From: Opitutales bacterium
GTDB taxonomy: Bacteria > Verrucomicrobiota > Verrucomicrobiia > Opitutales > Seribacteraceae
Assembly: GCA_029254745.1 (NCBI GenBank)
Contig: JAQWWZ010000033.1
Span: 1-64,000 of the forward strand
DNA length: 64,000 nt
Direction: 5' to 3'
The notes under the pieces were generated by a model. It did not search any database. It was not told the origin of the DNA and worked only from the letters and a program-made list of their open reading frames with translations. The position numbers were made by a program, and so were the translations under genes. Shown in pieces: positions 10,715 to 19,264 of this stretch (the stretch's first letter is position 1; each line of letters opens with the position of its first letter).

Positions 10715-12127
10715 GTGAAGCAAAACTCAGAACAGATAATAGATAAGTCACTCAAGCTTACTGTGTGCTTTTTCGTAGCTTCTGCAGGCCTTTGGTTATT
10801 AGCCGCTGCCTTGCTTGCATACATCTCAGCTGCCAAATTGACAGATCCATTTTTTCTCTCGTCATTTGAATTCCTCAGTTACGGAAAAGTTAAGATAGCT
10901 CAGGCAAATGCTTTTGTTTACGGCTGGGGTGGAAACTCGATTTTCGCAGTTACCCTATGGGTGGTAGCTCGCTTATCCCAAGCTGAAGCCAGAGGGAAAG
11001 TTATTGTTTTATTTGCTGGGTTCATTTGGAACTTGGCAATTACGTTCGGATTACTTGGTATTCTGGACGGTCACATGACGCCACATGAAATGTTAGAGAT
11101 GCCCGCTGAGATTTGGCCAGCCTTGTTTATTTCATATTCTATCATCGCCTTTTTTATTATTGTTACACACCGTTCTCGCAGGAACAGTAATACTATTGCC
11201 CCTCAGTGGTTTCTGCTTTCATCATTGCTGTGGTTTCCTATGCTTTTTTTAATAGCTTGGAATGGGTTAGAAATTAATCCAGCACGTGGCACGGTCCAAA
11301 GCGTTTTATCAATGTGGTTTGGACAAAGCCTTATCTGGCTTTGGCTGACACCCGTTGCTCTAGGAGCGGCTTATTACATCATACCTGCGATTTTAGGCAG
11401 AGCTATTGACAAGTATTACCTAGCGGTTTTTGGCTTTTGGTGTATTGCGTTACTGGCTCCTTGGTCCGTCGTACATCACTTGGAAGGTGGTCCCGTACCA
11501 ATGTGGATTCCTGCTATTGGAACGGTCATGAGTATTGCTATGATTTTTCCCATTGCAGTAGCGTCCACTAACTTCCATTCCACTGCTTTTTTGGATATCA
11601 GCAAGGTTTGGAACAGTCTCCCACTTCGCTTCGTAATATTTGGCACACTTTCCTACACTGCATCTAGTTACATTGGCGTTATCTTCTCACTTCCTGCCGT
11701 GGCTAAAATTACTCAATTTTCCATCATCAATGATTTTCATTTTAACCAACGAGTTTACGGTTTTTTCAGTATGATTATTTTCGGCATGGTCTACCACATC
11801 TTACCCAAAATTACCGGCAATGAAATTGCTAAAGGAGCAAAATCATTTCACTTTTGGACCTCAGCATTTGGGGTACTAATACTTTTACTCGCCTACCTTA
11901 TTGGCGGATTGACCCACGGAGTGTTAGCTCAACAACCTTCCTTAAATTGGGCATCATCCGTGATATCTTCCATTTTGCCATATTTCCAAATTACAGAATT
12001 AGCATTTGTTGTGCTTGGCTTCTCACAATTGGTTTTCGTTGTTAATGTTTGGAAAGCAATAATTCCAAATCCTTTTGCTTTTTTTACTAATGACGATGAT
12101 GCGACAAACTCGGAGGTATCCGCGTGA
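10715..12127 (+). CDS. CcoN-like heme-copper oxidase subunit I lacking several metal ligands
   Basis: The 470-aa, roughly 12-helix protein aligns by eye with cbb3-type cytochrome oxidase subunit I (NAFVYGWGGN; VVHHLEGGPVPMWIP; QRVYGFFSMIIFGMVYHILP). Key ligands differ. The helix-2 low-spin heme His is Gln63 (IAQANAFVYGW), the first CuB His is Gln204 (MWFGQSL), and the second low-spin heme His is Asn344 (DFHFNQRVYGFF). The paired CuB histidines (His254-His255) and the high-spin heme His (His342) remain. On this reading it cannot bind low-spin heme b normally and has an incomplete CuB site, so oxygen reduction is doubtful. The start is GTG at 10715. It overlaps the next cytochrome gene by 4 nt. 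It may be a structural or regulatory subunit, or a divergent enzyme. Confidence 0.85.
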   Translation: MKQNSEQIIDKSLKLTVCFFVASAGLWLLAAALLAYISAAKLTDPFFLSSFEFLSYGKVKIAQANAFVYGWGGNSIFAVTLWVVARLSQAEARGKVIVLFAGFIWNLAITFGLLGILDGHMTPHEMLEMPAEIWPALFISYSIIAFFIIVTHRSRRNSNTIAPQWFLLSSLLWFPMLFLIAWNGLEINPARGTVQSVLSMWFGQSLIWLWLTPVALGAAYYIIPAILGRAIDKYYLAVFGFWCIALLAPWSVVHHLEGGPVPMWIPAIGTVMSIAMIFPIAVASTNFHSTAFLDISKVWNSLPLRFVIFGTLSYTASSYIGVIFSLPAVAKITQFSIINDFHFNQRVYGFFSMIIFGMVYHILPKITGNEIAKGAKSFHFWTSAFGVLILLLAYLIGGLTHGVLAQQPSLNWASSVISSILPYFQITELAFVVLGFSQLVFVVNVWKAIIPNPFAFFTNDDDATNSEVSA

Positions 12128-13257
12128 ATAATCTTCTCAAATTTTCTCTCGGTATCTTTCTCAGTCTTGGCGTTGCCTGGCTTGCCTTTGTTGTAGGTGC
12201 ACGTGCTCAGTTTGGAGATTTAACTCCTTCCTCCGAAACTCTTGATGAGTTTGGAAATATCCCATCGGATTCTGATTTGTATCCCCTACCTGTATCAGGA
12301 TTAGCTGAGCAGGGCTCAAAAGAATACTTAGCCTTAGGCTGCATGACCTGCCATACCCAACAAGTTCGTATGGTTGAGGCAGGGTTTGATGTCGAGCGTG
12401 GGTGGGGGCAGCGTCCGTCGGTAGCGAGAGATTATATTCATCAGAAACATGTTTTGCTAGGTAACACTCGAATTGGCCCCGACTTGGCTAATGTGGGACT
12501 GAGGCAGCCTGATTTGGAATGGTTACACAAGCACCTGTTCGAACCCCAGTCTGTTGTGCCTCAATCATTGTGCCCACCAAGTCCATTTTTATATGAGCAA
12601 GTAGACCAAGCTTCTGGTAAAACTTTCACCGTCGTTAATGATAAAAATGAATCTCGTTTTATTGTACCAAGTATTCGTGCAAAGCGTTTGGTTTCTTACC
12701 TCAAATCATTGCATCAAAACTACGAACTCCCGGAAATGGCTTTTGTGGTCAATGAGGAAGAGAATATTGAAAAGAATGCAGAACTGTTAAATTTACCTGC
12801 CTCTGATGTAAACCAATCTTCTTTACCTTCATGGTTAGAAAAACAAATTGCATCAGGAAAAGAAATTTATATGAAAGCTGCTCCAGGCGGCGGACTATGC
12901 TTTACATGTCACCAACCGAGTGGTGAAGGGCTTGCTGGACAGTTCCCTCCATTGGCTGGATCTGACTGGGTTCTTGGTGATAAGGAGCGGTTAATCAAAA
13001 TTTCAATATATGGGTTGATGGGGGAAATCGAGGTTAATGGAGAAAAGTATAACAATGTGATGGCACCTCCTGGAATACCACCTGGATCTTTGACCAACCA
13101 ACAAATTGCAGATGTATTGACATACATAAGAAATGACTGGGGTAATTCCGCTTCTGCTGTCACTTCACTTGAAGTTTCTACAGTTCGTAATAAAATTAAA
13201 GGTAGAGCACCCATGCAAATGTGGACAGCAGCCGAATTAAGTGCAGTTGACGAGTAA
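12124..13257 (+). CDS. Diheme cytochrome c, CcoO-CcoP-like fusion
   Basis: A 377-aa protein with an N-terminal membrane anchor (about residues 5-27), then a CcoO-type domain (heme site CMTCHTQQVR at 73; NTRIGPDLANVG at 114-125) and a C-terminal class-I cytochrome c domain (CFTCHQ at 259, Met313 as likely ligand). In CcoO proteins the heme Met lies in a motif like SxMPxYxxL; here it reads SLCPPSPFL, so Cys150 stands where Met is expected. The protein probably partners the CcoN-like subunit upstream (4-nt overlap) and accepts electrons from alternative complex III. Confidence 0.86.
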   Translation: MNNLLKFSLGIFLSLGVAWLAFVVGARAQFGDLTPSSETLDEFGNIPSDSDLYPLPVSGLAEQGSKEYLALGCMTCHTQQVRMVEAGFDVERGWGQRPSVARDYIHQKHVLLGNTRIGPDLANVGLRQPDLEWLHKHLFEPQSVVPQSLCPPSPFLYEQVDQASGKTFTVVNDKNESRFIVPSIRAKRLVSYLKSLHQNYELPEMAFVVNEEENIEKNAELLNLPASDVNQSSLPSWLEKQIASGKEIYMKAAPGGGLCFTCHQPSGEGLAGQFPPLAGSDWVLGDKERLIKISIYGLMGEIEVNGEKYNNVMAPPGIPPGSLTNQQIADVLTYIRNDWGNSASAVTSLEVSTVRNKIKGRAPMQMWTAAELSAVDE

Positions 13258-13261
13258 TTCA

Positions 13262-13930
13262 ATGACAAAAGACACCACCAACAACCACCAACCAAGTTCG
13301 ATGTCCGACCATGATATGGTTGAAATACATTCGAAGCTAAATATTGAAAAACACCCTCCCACAAAAGGATTTTTGGTAGCTCCCCTGGTTTTTGTTTTCG
13401 TTTTTGGGTGCTTGATTTTTGTCTGTTCTATTCAGCTTGCACACAGCACTAATCAATTTCAATTACACCCGCCAACTGATATAGTTGTCCTTACTGAAGA
13501 AGAAAAAGAAACGGCTAGGTTAGACAGAAAAGTAGCTTCTGGAAAAAAAGTTTTTGGATTACGTTGCGCGTCCTGCCACCAAGCAAATGGGCTTGGAATT
13601 CAAGGTCAGTACCCCCCTCTGGCCGGATCAAAATGGGTTACCTCAGATCCGGCACTCATATCTAAGATCATCCTCAAGGGTCTCAAAGGCGAGATTATAG
13701 TTAAAGGGGAAGTATATGGAGCATCCGCAGCTGTGAATATGGCTGCTGTTCCAATCACTGATCGTGAGATTGCCAATGTAACCACCTATGTAAGAACTGC
13801 GTGGGGAAATGCTGCTTCCGAAATAACTGAAAATGAAGTTTCCTTATTTAGAGCTGAATCTGAAGATCAAGTTGAGCAGTGGACAGGGACACAATTGGTA
13901 GATATGTTTCCTTCCGTTTTCTCAAATTGA
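13262..13930 (+). CDS. Membrane-anchored monoheme cytochrome c
   Basis: A 222-aa protein with a 35-residue N-terminal cytoplasmic stretch, one transmembrane segment (about 36-60) and a class-I cytochrome c domain with heme site CASCH (102-106) and probable Met ligand at 160 (AAVNMAAVP). The domain closely resembles the C-terminal cytochrome of the preceding gene (both have QxPPLAGSxWV, GxIxVxGxxY and Y(I/V)R..WGN..S), suggesting duplication. ATG 13262 lies just past the upstream stop; a GTG at 13241 would overlap it. Last gene of the respiratory operon. Confidence 0.87.
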   Translation: MTKDTTNNHQPSSMSDHDMVEIHSKLNIEKHPPTKGFLVAPLVFVFVFGCLIFVCSIQLAHSTNQFQLHPPTDIVVLTEEEKETARLDRKVASGKKVFGLRCASCHQANGLGIQGQYPPLAGSKWVTSDPALISKIILKGLKGEIIVKGEVYGASAAVNMAAVPITDREIANVTTYVRTAWGNAASEITENEVSLFRAESEDQVEQWTGTQLVDMFPSVFSN

Positions 13931-13943
13931 CAGGTCCCTCTTT

Positions 13944-13970
13944 AACATTGAGCTTTTGTAGCTCAATGTT
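13944..13970 (+). terminator. Perfect 11-bp hairpin ending the respiratory operon
   Basis: AACATTGAGCT (13944-13954), a 5-nt loop, and AGCTCAATGTT (13960-13970) form a perfect stem. It lies 14 nt after the cytochrome c stop and just before the exporter genes. No run of T follows on the plus strand (ACCCTTAAAAAAA), so it may be a terminator of atypical form or an mRNA 3'-end stabiliser. Confidence 0.6.
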
Positions 13971-13982
13971 ACCCTTAAAAAA

Positions 13983-15311
13983 ATGAGACTAGTTCTTCTT
14001 ACCTTACTTTTTTACTGGTTTCATCATCTAACATTTGCAGGTGTTAGTATTAACCCTGTTGAGAGACCTGAGTTTCACTTTAAAGAACTCCAGCAAATTC
14101 TCGCACAACTTGAAGACAGGGCACTTCTTTCCCTTGAGGAAAAGAAAAGAATTGATGAAGCTTTGGCGAATACGTTGCTCGCTAAGTCTGCTGAAGGAAC
14201 CAAGATAAACCTTAACCTTCAAGGGCAATCAGTTTACGAGGATCGTCCTAATCAGTCCTATTATGGTAGAGAAAGATTCTTTGGCTCTCTTACACTTAGA
14301 CGGCCGTTATTTCATTGGGGGGCATTGAAGGCCCGAACAGAAATTGCATTTTTAGCACAGTCCACCGTTCAAAATAACTATAATTATCTACTTTCAGAAC
14401 TACAATTAAATGCACGGGGTTCATATTTAGATTTGATCGTCCTCAATAATCAAGTTGAACTAGGAAAAGCTAATCTCAAGGCAACCAATGATAATTTTAG
14501 AAAAATTGAGAAAAGAAATAAACTTGGACTTACCAGCGATCTAATTGTCAAAGATGCAAATATTCAGCTTCTGCGGCAAAGAATTATATTAGAAGACTTA
14601 AACCGATCTCTTGTTACAGCAAAAAATAATTTTGCCCAACTCTCCGGATGGAACGATCCATTAAAGTTTCAAGAAATAAATAATTCTTTTAAGTCCCTTC
14701 AACTTAATCATGATTTTGGAAAATCAATTCCAGTACTCATAACTAGTCATTCATCAAGATCTGCAAAACAAATCGAAGTTGAAATTAGTGCTGAAAAGAA
14801 ACGCGTAGTAATAGCTGAAAGTGGTCTTAAACCAAAAGTTAATTTGGTCGGTACCTTCTACCAGGATCAAGTTCCCTTGGCTAATAATGAGAATAGCTTT
14901 GTGCGAAATAATTATTTATTCGGGCTCGAAGTTAATTGGGCTTTATGGGATTCTTCAAAAAGTAAAGCAGAGAAATATAAAGCCTTAGCGAATAAAAGAA
15001 GATTAGAAATTAATCTGGAAAGGGAAAGTAAATCTTTTCGCCTTGAGCTGGAAAATATGAGAACTCAGTTAAATTCGATTGCCAAACAAGTTGATATGGC
15101 AAGAGCTCTCGTTATCTTAGCAGAAAAAAAGTTGGCCATTAGCAAAGTAGAATTCGAATCTGACCGAATTACACCCTCTCAATTCATGAATGCTAAAATA
15201 TCTTTGGATCGATCCAAAATTGATAGACTACAATCAATATGCGAATATATCAAAATCAGGAATCGCTACGAAATTCTGCTCAATCCGGACTATGAAAAGC
15301 TCAAAAAATAA
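13983..15311 (+). CDS. TolC-like outer membrane efflux protein
   Basis: A 442-aa protein with a short signal peptide (about residues 1-19) and the two-fold repeated, coiled-coil-rich pattern of outer membrane efflux proteins (OEP family): long helices at about 120-215 and 310-430 around strands such as GLKPKVNLVGTFYQDQ and NYLFGLEVNWALWDSSKS. It would form the outer membrane channel of the tripartite exporter encoded by the next three genes. Its end overlaps the membrane fusion gene by 17 nt. Substrate not inferable. Confidence 0.82.
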   Translation: MRLVLLTLLFYWFHHLTFAGVSINPVERPEFHFKELQQILAQLEDRALLSLEEKKRIDEALANTLLAKSAEGTKINLNLQGQSVYEDRPNQSYYGRERFFGSLTLRRPLFHWGALKARTEIAFLAQSTVQNNYNYLLSELQLNARGSYLDLIVLNNQVELGKANLKATNDNFRKIEKRNKLGLTSDLIVKDANIQLLRQRIILEDLNRSLVTAKNNFAQLSGWNDPLKFQEINNSFKSLQLNHDFGKSIPVLITSHSSRSAKQIEVEISAEKKRVVIAESGLKPKVNLVGTFYQDQVPLANNENSFVRNNYLFGLEVNWALWDSSKSKAEKYKALANKRRLEINLERESKSFRLELENMRTQLNSIAKQVDMARALVILAEKKLAISKVEFESDRITPSQFMNAKISLDRSKIDRLQSICEYIKIRNRYEILLNPDYEKLKK

Positions 15312-16437
15312 ACTCTTTTCCTTTCAAGTCATATTTTCTTTGGGAATCATCTCGATTCTATTGTTTTTGTTCTTTGCTTATCTTGGAGTACAAGAAAAAG
15401 TGCTTGTTGTTCGAGCTAAAGTTGGTGATATCAAAGATTCAATAAATGGTAATGTTGTTGTTCTTGCTGATCAGAGTTTTGATTTGCGCTCTGAGGCAAA
15501 TGCTCGCGCTGTCTTTTCAATACTTAGCCCCCATGGTAAACCAGTGGCAGTCGAAGCAAATCAAACATTGTTTATATTAGATAGCAGCGATTTAAACCGT
15601 AGTTTAAATAGTGTATTGCTGAGAAAGGATTACTATGTGAAGCGCCTAGAGGCAGGTTCTCAATTATCTTCTCAGATCAAGATTGAGGAAAAAGACCTCG
15701 AAGCCGTACGTGCGATTTCTCAAATTGATGCCATTGCCAGTCTCGATCTTGAAAAAAAAGAAAGTCATGTCGAAAGACTTCGAATTTCTTTAGCCCATGA
15801 AATTATATCCCAAGAAGAAACTTTGAATTCTCTCGATATGGAAATTGAGCGCTTAAAAAAGGAAATAAAAAAAAGTACCATTAAAAGTCCAATTTCAGGG
15901 ATCTTAGTCTCATCCACTGTAAAACCTGAGGATTTTGTTTTCAGTAGTCAAATTGTGGGAAAAGTAGTGTCACATTCTCGGTTGATTAAAGTTTCACTCA
16001 GTGAGGAAGATTTTTCGGACTTAAAGGAAGGGCATCTTGCAGGTGTTACTCTATTTGCATCAAAAAATAAAGTTTATGAAGGTATTGTCGATCGCATTGC
16101 TGCAACAATTGAGCCAAGTACTGGCCGCAGGAATGCATTTCTTAAACTTGATTCGACCTCTAGTCTCCCCATTGGTGGATCCGGTCGTGCTGAAATTATT
16201 AAACGAAAAGTTTCTCAGGCACTAATCATTCCAAGGAAAGCCCTCCTTGGTGACTCTGTTTTATGTGTTAGGAATAATAAAGTGTGCATTACCCCAGTGA
16301 AGGTGGGTGCAACGAGTTTAGAAGCCATCCAAATCCTCGAGGGTTTAGCGGAAGGTGATCTTGTAATCGCTGAAACGCCTCATCTCTTTTATGATGAACA
16401 GAAGGTGAATCCATCTATCATCAATTGGCTTAATTAA
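15295..16437 (+). CDS. Membrane fusion protein (HlyD/MacA type)
   Basis: A 380-aa periplasmic adaptor with an N-terminal membrane anchor (about 9-28), a long coiled coil (about 120-195) flanked by lipoyl-type half-domains (TIKSPISGILVSSTVKPED, with GILV and the preceding IKSPI), a beta-barrel domain and a C-terminal proximal domain (LLGDSVLCVRNNKVCITPVKVG). It bridges the ABC permease and the TolC-like channel. ATG 15295 is chosen because longer readings start deep in the upstream gene and lack the anchor at the N-terminus. Confidence 0.82.
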   Translation, partial: KSSKNKLFSFQVIFSLGIISILLFLFFAYLGVQEKVLVVRAKVGDIKDSINGNVVVLADQSFDLRSEANARAVFSILSPHGKPVAVEANQTLFILDSSDLNRSLNSVLLRKDYYVKRLEAGSQLSSQIKIEEKDLEAVRAISQIDAIASLDLEKKESHVERLRISLAHEIISQEETLNSLDMEIERLKKEIKKSTIKSPISGILVSSTVKPEDFVFSSQIVGKVVSHSRLIKVSLSEEDFSDLKEGHLAGVTLFASKNKVYEGIVDRIAATIEPSTGRRNAFLKLDSTSSLPIGGSGRAEIIKRKVSQALIIPRKALLGDSVLCVRNNKVCITPVKVGATSLEAIQILEGLAEGDLVIAETPHLFYDEQKVNPSIINWLN

Positions 16438-16445
16438 TCAATTCT

Positions 16446-17696
16446 GTGAATTTGCTCACCCTCGAAATCGCTTGCCGTTATGTAATCGGAAGAAAGCGAT
16501 CTATGGCAATGAGCTTGATCGGTATAGTTTTGGGAATTGCATTTTTTGTAATTACACAAGCTCAGACCTCAGGTTTTGAAGCCTTTTTTATCCGAACTAT
16601 TCTTGGTACAAATGGTGCGATTAAGATTTCAGATCGCTTTCAAGATATGGACGGAACCGTTAGCAAAGTCTCTAAAGACGGAAATTTCCAATTTTTCTTC
16701 CGCTCTCGAGAGGAGGCACAGTACACAGAGGGTATTCGATTCCCTGATGAGATCAGGAATGCTTTAGCAAGCTACCAAGACATCACTGGGATTTCTGAAG
16801 TGCTTGAAGGCACTGCGGAGTTGGCTGGTTCGAGTCGTTCATTTCCTGTCATTTTCCAAGGCATTAGATATCATGACCATAGTCAGGTTTCTGAGCTTAA
16901 CAATCAGTTGATTGCAGGTGCTATTGTTGATTTTGCAAAAGACCCGATGTCGATACTTGTAGGAAATAGAATTGCCGAAAGACTCATGCTCAAAATTGGT
17001 GACCGTATAGTTATGAAAGGTGGAACAGGAACTCTACAATTAAGAATTGCTGGAGTTTTTGAAACTGGAGTCAGTCAGATTGATAAAAAAAGGATTTACA
17101 TACATCTTTCAACAGCTAGACAATTTAAAGGCGAAAGGTTTGCGGGCTCTTTCTTTCAACTAGCACTCGACAATCCAGATAAGGCACCTGAACTAGCAGC
17201 TCAAATACAATACCATCTAGGTCACCGTTCAGTAAGTTGGCAGGAGCGGGAAAAAGTTTGGCTTGATGTTTTTAAAGCTTTGCGAATTTCTTCGGCCATA
17301 ACAGTTTCAAGCATTTTACTATTATCCGGATTAGGAATATTTAATGTTTTTGCCATCATGGTTATTGAAAAAACAAGAGATATTGCAATTTTAAGGTCTA
17401 TGGGATTTTCCCGCTTTGATGCTTCAGCAGTATTTCTCTGGCAAGGGCTTATCATCTTGTTTTTAGGCGTTTTACTGGGCTCATTTTTTGGTTTCTTAAG
17501 CACTTATTTTATTTCCGAAATCCCACTAAGAATACGAGGAATCTTTTCAACTGACAGCTTTGTTGTGAACTGGGATGTTTTTCATTATCTATGGGCCATC
17601 AGCTTAGCATCAGTCTTTGTTGTGATTGCTACTTGGGTACCAGCTCGAAGAGCCGGTAAAATTCAACCAGCCAAAATTATCAGAGAAACACTTTAG
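16446..17696 (+). CDS. ABC transporter permease, FtsX/MacB/LolC family
   Basis: A 416-aa permease with the MacB-type layout: one N-terminal helix (about 18-36), a periplasmic core domain of about 240 residues, then three C-terminal helices (about 283-305, 328-355, 378-400) including the typical IMVIEKTRDIAILRSMGFS coupling segment and a final ARRAGKIQPAKIIRE. The start codon is GTG at 16446. It works with the ATPase downstream and the adaptor upstream. Such systems export lipids, lipoproteins, peptides or macrolides; nothing here selects among them. Confidence 0.85.
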   Translation: MNLLTLEIACRYVIGRKRSMAMSLIGIVLGIAFFVITQAQTSGFEAFFIRTILGTNGAIKISDRFQDMDGTVSKVSKDGNFQFFFRSREEAQYTEGIRFPDEIRNALASYQDITGISEVLEGTAELAGSSRSFPVIFQGIRYHDHSQVSELNNQLIAGAIVDFAKDPMSILVGNRIAERLMLKIGDRIVMKGGTGTLQLRIAGVFETGVSQIDKKRIYIHLSTARQFKGERFAGSFFQLALDNPDKAPELAAQIQYHLGHRSVSWQEREKVWLDVFKALRISSAITVSSILLLSGLGIFNVFAIMVIEKTRDIAILRSMGFSRFDASAVFLWQGLIILFLGVLLGSFFGFLSTYFISEIPLRIRGIFSTDSFVVNWDVFHYLWAISLASVFVVIATWVPARRAGKIQPAKIIRETL

Positions 17697-17718
17697 CCAC
17701 GAAGTATGTAAGTTACCC

Positions 17719-18399
17719 ATGAAACATCCCCCATTACTTCAAGCAAAAAACCTAAAGTATTCTTTTAATGAAACTGGAACATCTACACATGTTTTGAATG
17801 ATGTTTCTATCGAACTATTTCCGGGAGAAATCACATCTATTGTGGGTCCATCAGGATGCGGGAAAAGCACCCTACTTTATTTACTTGGTCTCTTGGACCG
17901 TCCTGATAGTGGTGAGATTTCGTTAAACGAGAAGGATGTATTAAAGTGTGATGATAAAAAAAGAACGATTTTAAGGAATCACAAACTAGGATTCGTTTTC
18001 CAATTTCACTTTTTAATCAAAGAGTTGTCAGTTTTGGATAATGTTGCCTTGCCCATGCGCAAGGCAGGCAAATCAAAAACTGCTTCCTATGAAAAGGCTA
18101 GAGATGTTTTAGGCAAACTTGGCTTACTTGATAAATCCAATCGTTTTCCCCATAAATTGTCCGGAGGAGAACAGCAAAGAGTTGCGATTGCCCGGGCCAT
18201 TATCAATTCACCGTCGCTTATTCTTGCAGATGAGCCTACTGGAAATTTGGATACTGAAAATTCGAAAAAAGTTCATTCCGTTTTATCCAAACTTGCAATA
18301 GAAGAAAATATCTCTGTCTTGATCGTAACCCACAATCTTGAACTTGCTCAAAGTTGCGATCGAGTGATCAAGATGAGAGATGGGCGTATTATAGAATAG
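17719..18399 (+). CDS. ABC transporter ATP-binding protein, LolD/MacB type
   Basis: A 226-aa nucleotide-binding protein with Walker [10 protein letters not shown] (43-51), a Q-loop, signature LSGGEQQR, Walker [13 protein letters not shown] and an H-loop (VTHN). It belongs to the LolD/MacB/FtsE branch of ABC ATPases. ATG 17719 lies 22 nt after the permease stop; a longer reading from 17626 would run into the permease gene. The 3' end overlaps the convergent DnaJ-like gene by 11 nt. Confidence 0.9.
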   Translation: MKHPPLLQAKNLKYSFNETGTSTHVLNDVSIELFPGEITSIVGPSGCGKSTLLYLLGLLDRPDSGEISLNEKDVLKCDDKKRTILRNHKLGFVFQFHFLIKELSVLDNVALPMRKAGKSKTASYEKARDVLGKLGLLDKSNRFPHKLSGGEQQRVAIARAIINSPSLILADEPTGNLDTENSKKVHSVLSKLAIEENISVLIVTHNLELAQSCDRVIKMRDGRIIE

Positions 18400-19156
18400 T
18401 GCGATTTTTTTTGATTACTTCAAAAGCTTGATTGATTCTTGTAAGCTGTGAATTTGCAAAATCTAAAAATTCAGATGGAAGGCCTTTGCTACTAAGTTTA
18501 TCAGGGTGAAAATGAGACGCTTTTTGGCGGTAGGCTTTTTTAATCTTTTCACTTGTAGAATTGCTAGGTACACCAAGAGTTTCAAAAGATTCTTCCAAAG
18601 TAATATTATTATTTGAAGTATTTAGATTAGTGGGGCAGGGGGGAGAGTACCCGCCTTTGATCCATGATTTTATCGTACCTACTGGTAGTTTTAGTTTTTC
18701 CTCCCCAAGGAAAAGTATGCGCAATTGATTCCGATTGAAAGTTTTTCCGTTAGCCTGAACAATTTCAAAAAGACCACCCAGAAAGCTTTGACCAACGATT
18801 ACATCATATTGTATCAATTGCCCAAGCTCATGAAAATCTTTCTCAATATGCCTTTTACTTACCTTAGATTTTCTAAAAACATTTTTGGCAAAATCACTTG
18901 TTTTTTTATTTAAAGTTAGTCGATTAATAAGGCTTTGAGTTACTTCAATTTCTGATTCTGAGATAACTCCATCGGCTTTAGCAATTTTGCCGGCACAGGA
19001 GAAAAAATAAGCGAGGTATAGAATGCGTGCCTGTTGCTCATTCTTAGGCACAGTTTTATCATCGTACATATGACCGATAGCAGCGCCTGCCAATGCACCT
19101 ATGGGACCAACTAGCATTCCTACACCTGTGCCGACAAGTTTTCCCCACCAATTCAT
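18389..19156 (-). CDS. TerB/DnaJ-domain co-chaperone (DjlA-like)
   Basis: A 255-aa protein with three parts: an N-terminal Gly/Ala-rich membrane-associating segment (GTGVGMLVGPIGALAGAAIG), a TerB-like all-helical domain (about 45-165, with KADGVISESEIEV) and a C-terminal J domain (about 190-250) with the HPD motif (HFHPDKL) needed to stimulate DnaK. This order matches DjlA-type membrane co-chaperones, although those usually have a clearer transmembrane helix. Overlaps tail-to-tail with the ABC ATPase. Confidence 0.82.
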   Translation of the reverse strand: MNWWGKLVGTGVGMLVGPIGALAGAAIGHMYDDKTVPKNEQQARILYLAYFFSCAGKIAKADGVISESEIEVTQSLINRLTLNKKTSDFAKNVFRKSKVSKRHIEKDFHELGQLIQYDVIVGQSFLGGLFEIVQANGKTFNRNQLRILFLGEEKLKLPVGTIKSWIKGGYSPPCPTNLNTSNNNITLEESFETLGVPSNSTSEKIKKAYRQKASHFHPDKLSSKGLPSEFLDFANSQLTRINQAFEVIKKNRTIL

Positions 19157-19171
19157 AGTTGCTCTTTATAA

Positions 19172-19190
19172 ATCCTTTTGAATAAAGGAT
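19172..19190 (-). terminator. Small hairpin between HAD-like and DnaJ-like genes
   Basis: ATCCTTT (19172-19178) and AAAGGAT (19184-19190) form a 7-bp stem around a 5-nt loop. On the minus strand it lies about 75 nt after the HAD-like stop and 16 nt before the DnaJ-like start, with a weak TTTATA after it. It could be a weak terminator or a leader structure. Confidence 0.25.
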
Positions 19191-19264
19191 CAAAATAAAA
19201 GATTTACACCACCAACATATAATTATGAGCTATTGCCTGCGATGGATTATGTCAAATTGGATAC

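Noticed and set aside
10715-12127. Sequencing error or pseudogene as explanation for the missing His ligands
   Set aside because: Three separate clean codons (CAG, CAA, AAC), an intact 470-codon frame and preserved flanking motifs make single-base errors or decay unlikely, though not excluded.
12909-13364. 151-aa minus-strand frame across the cytochrome c genes
   Set aside because: Opposite two heme proteins whose CxxCH sites and frames are unambiguous.
19157-19264. Possible tRNA or small RNA in the 108-nt gap
   Set aside because: No cloverleaf or T-loop motif found; only a weak 7-bp hairpin.
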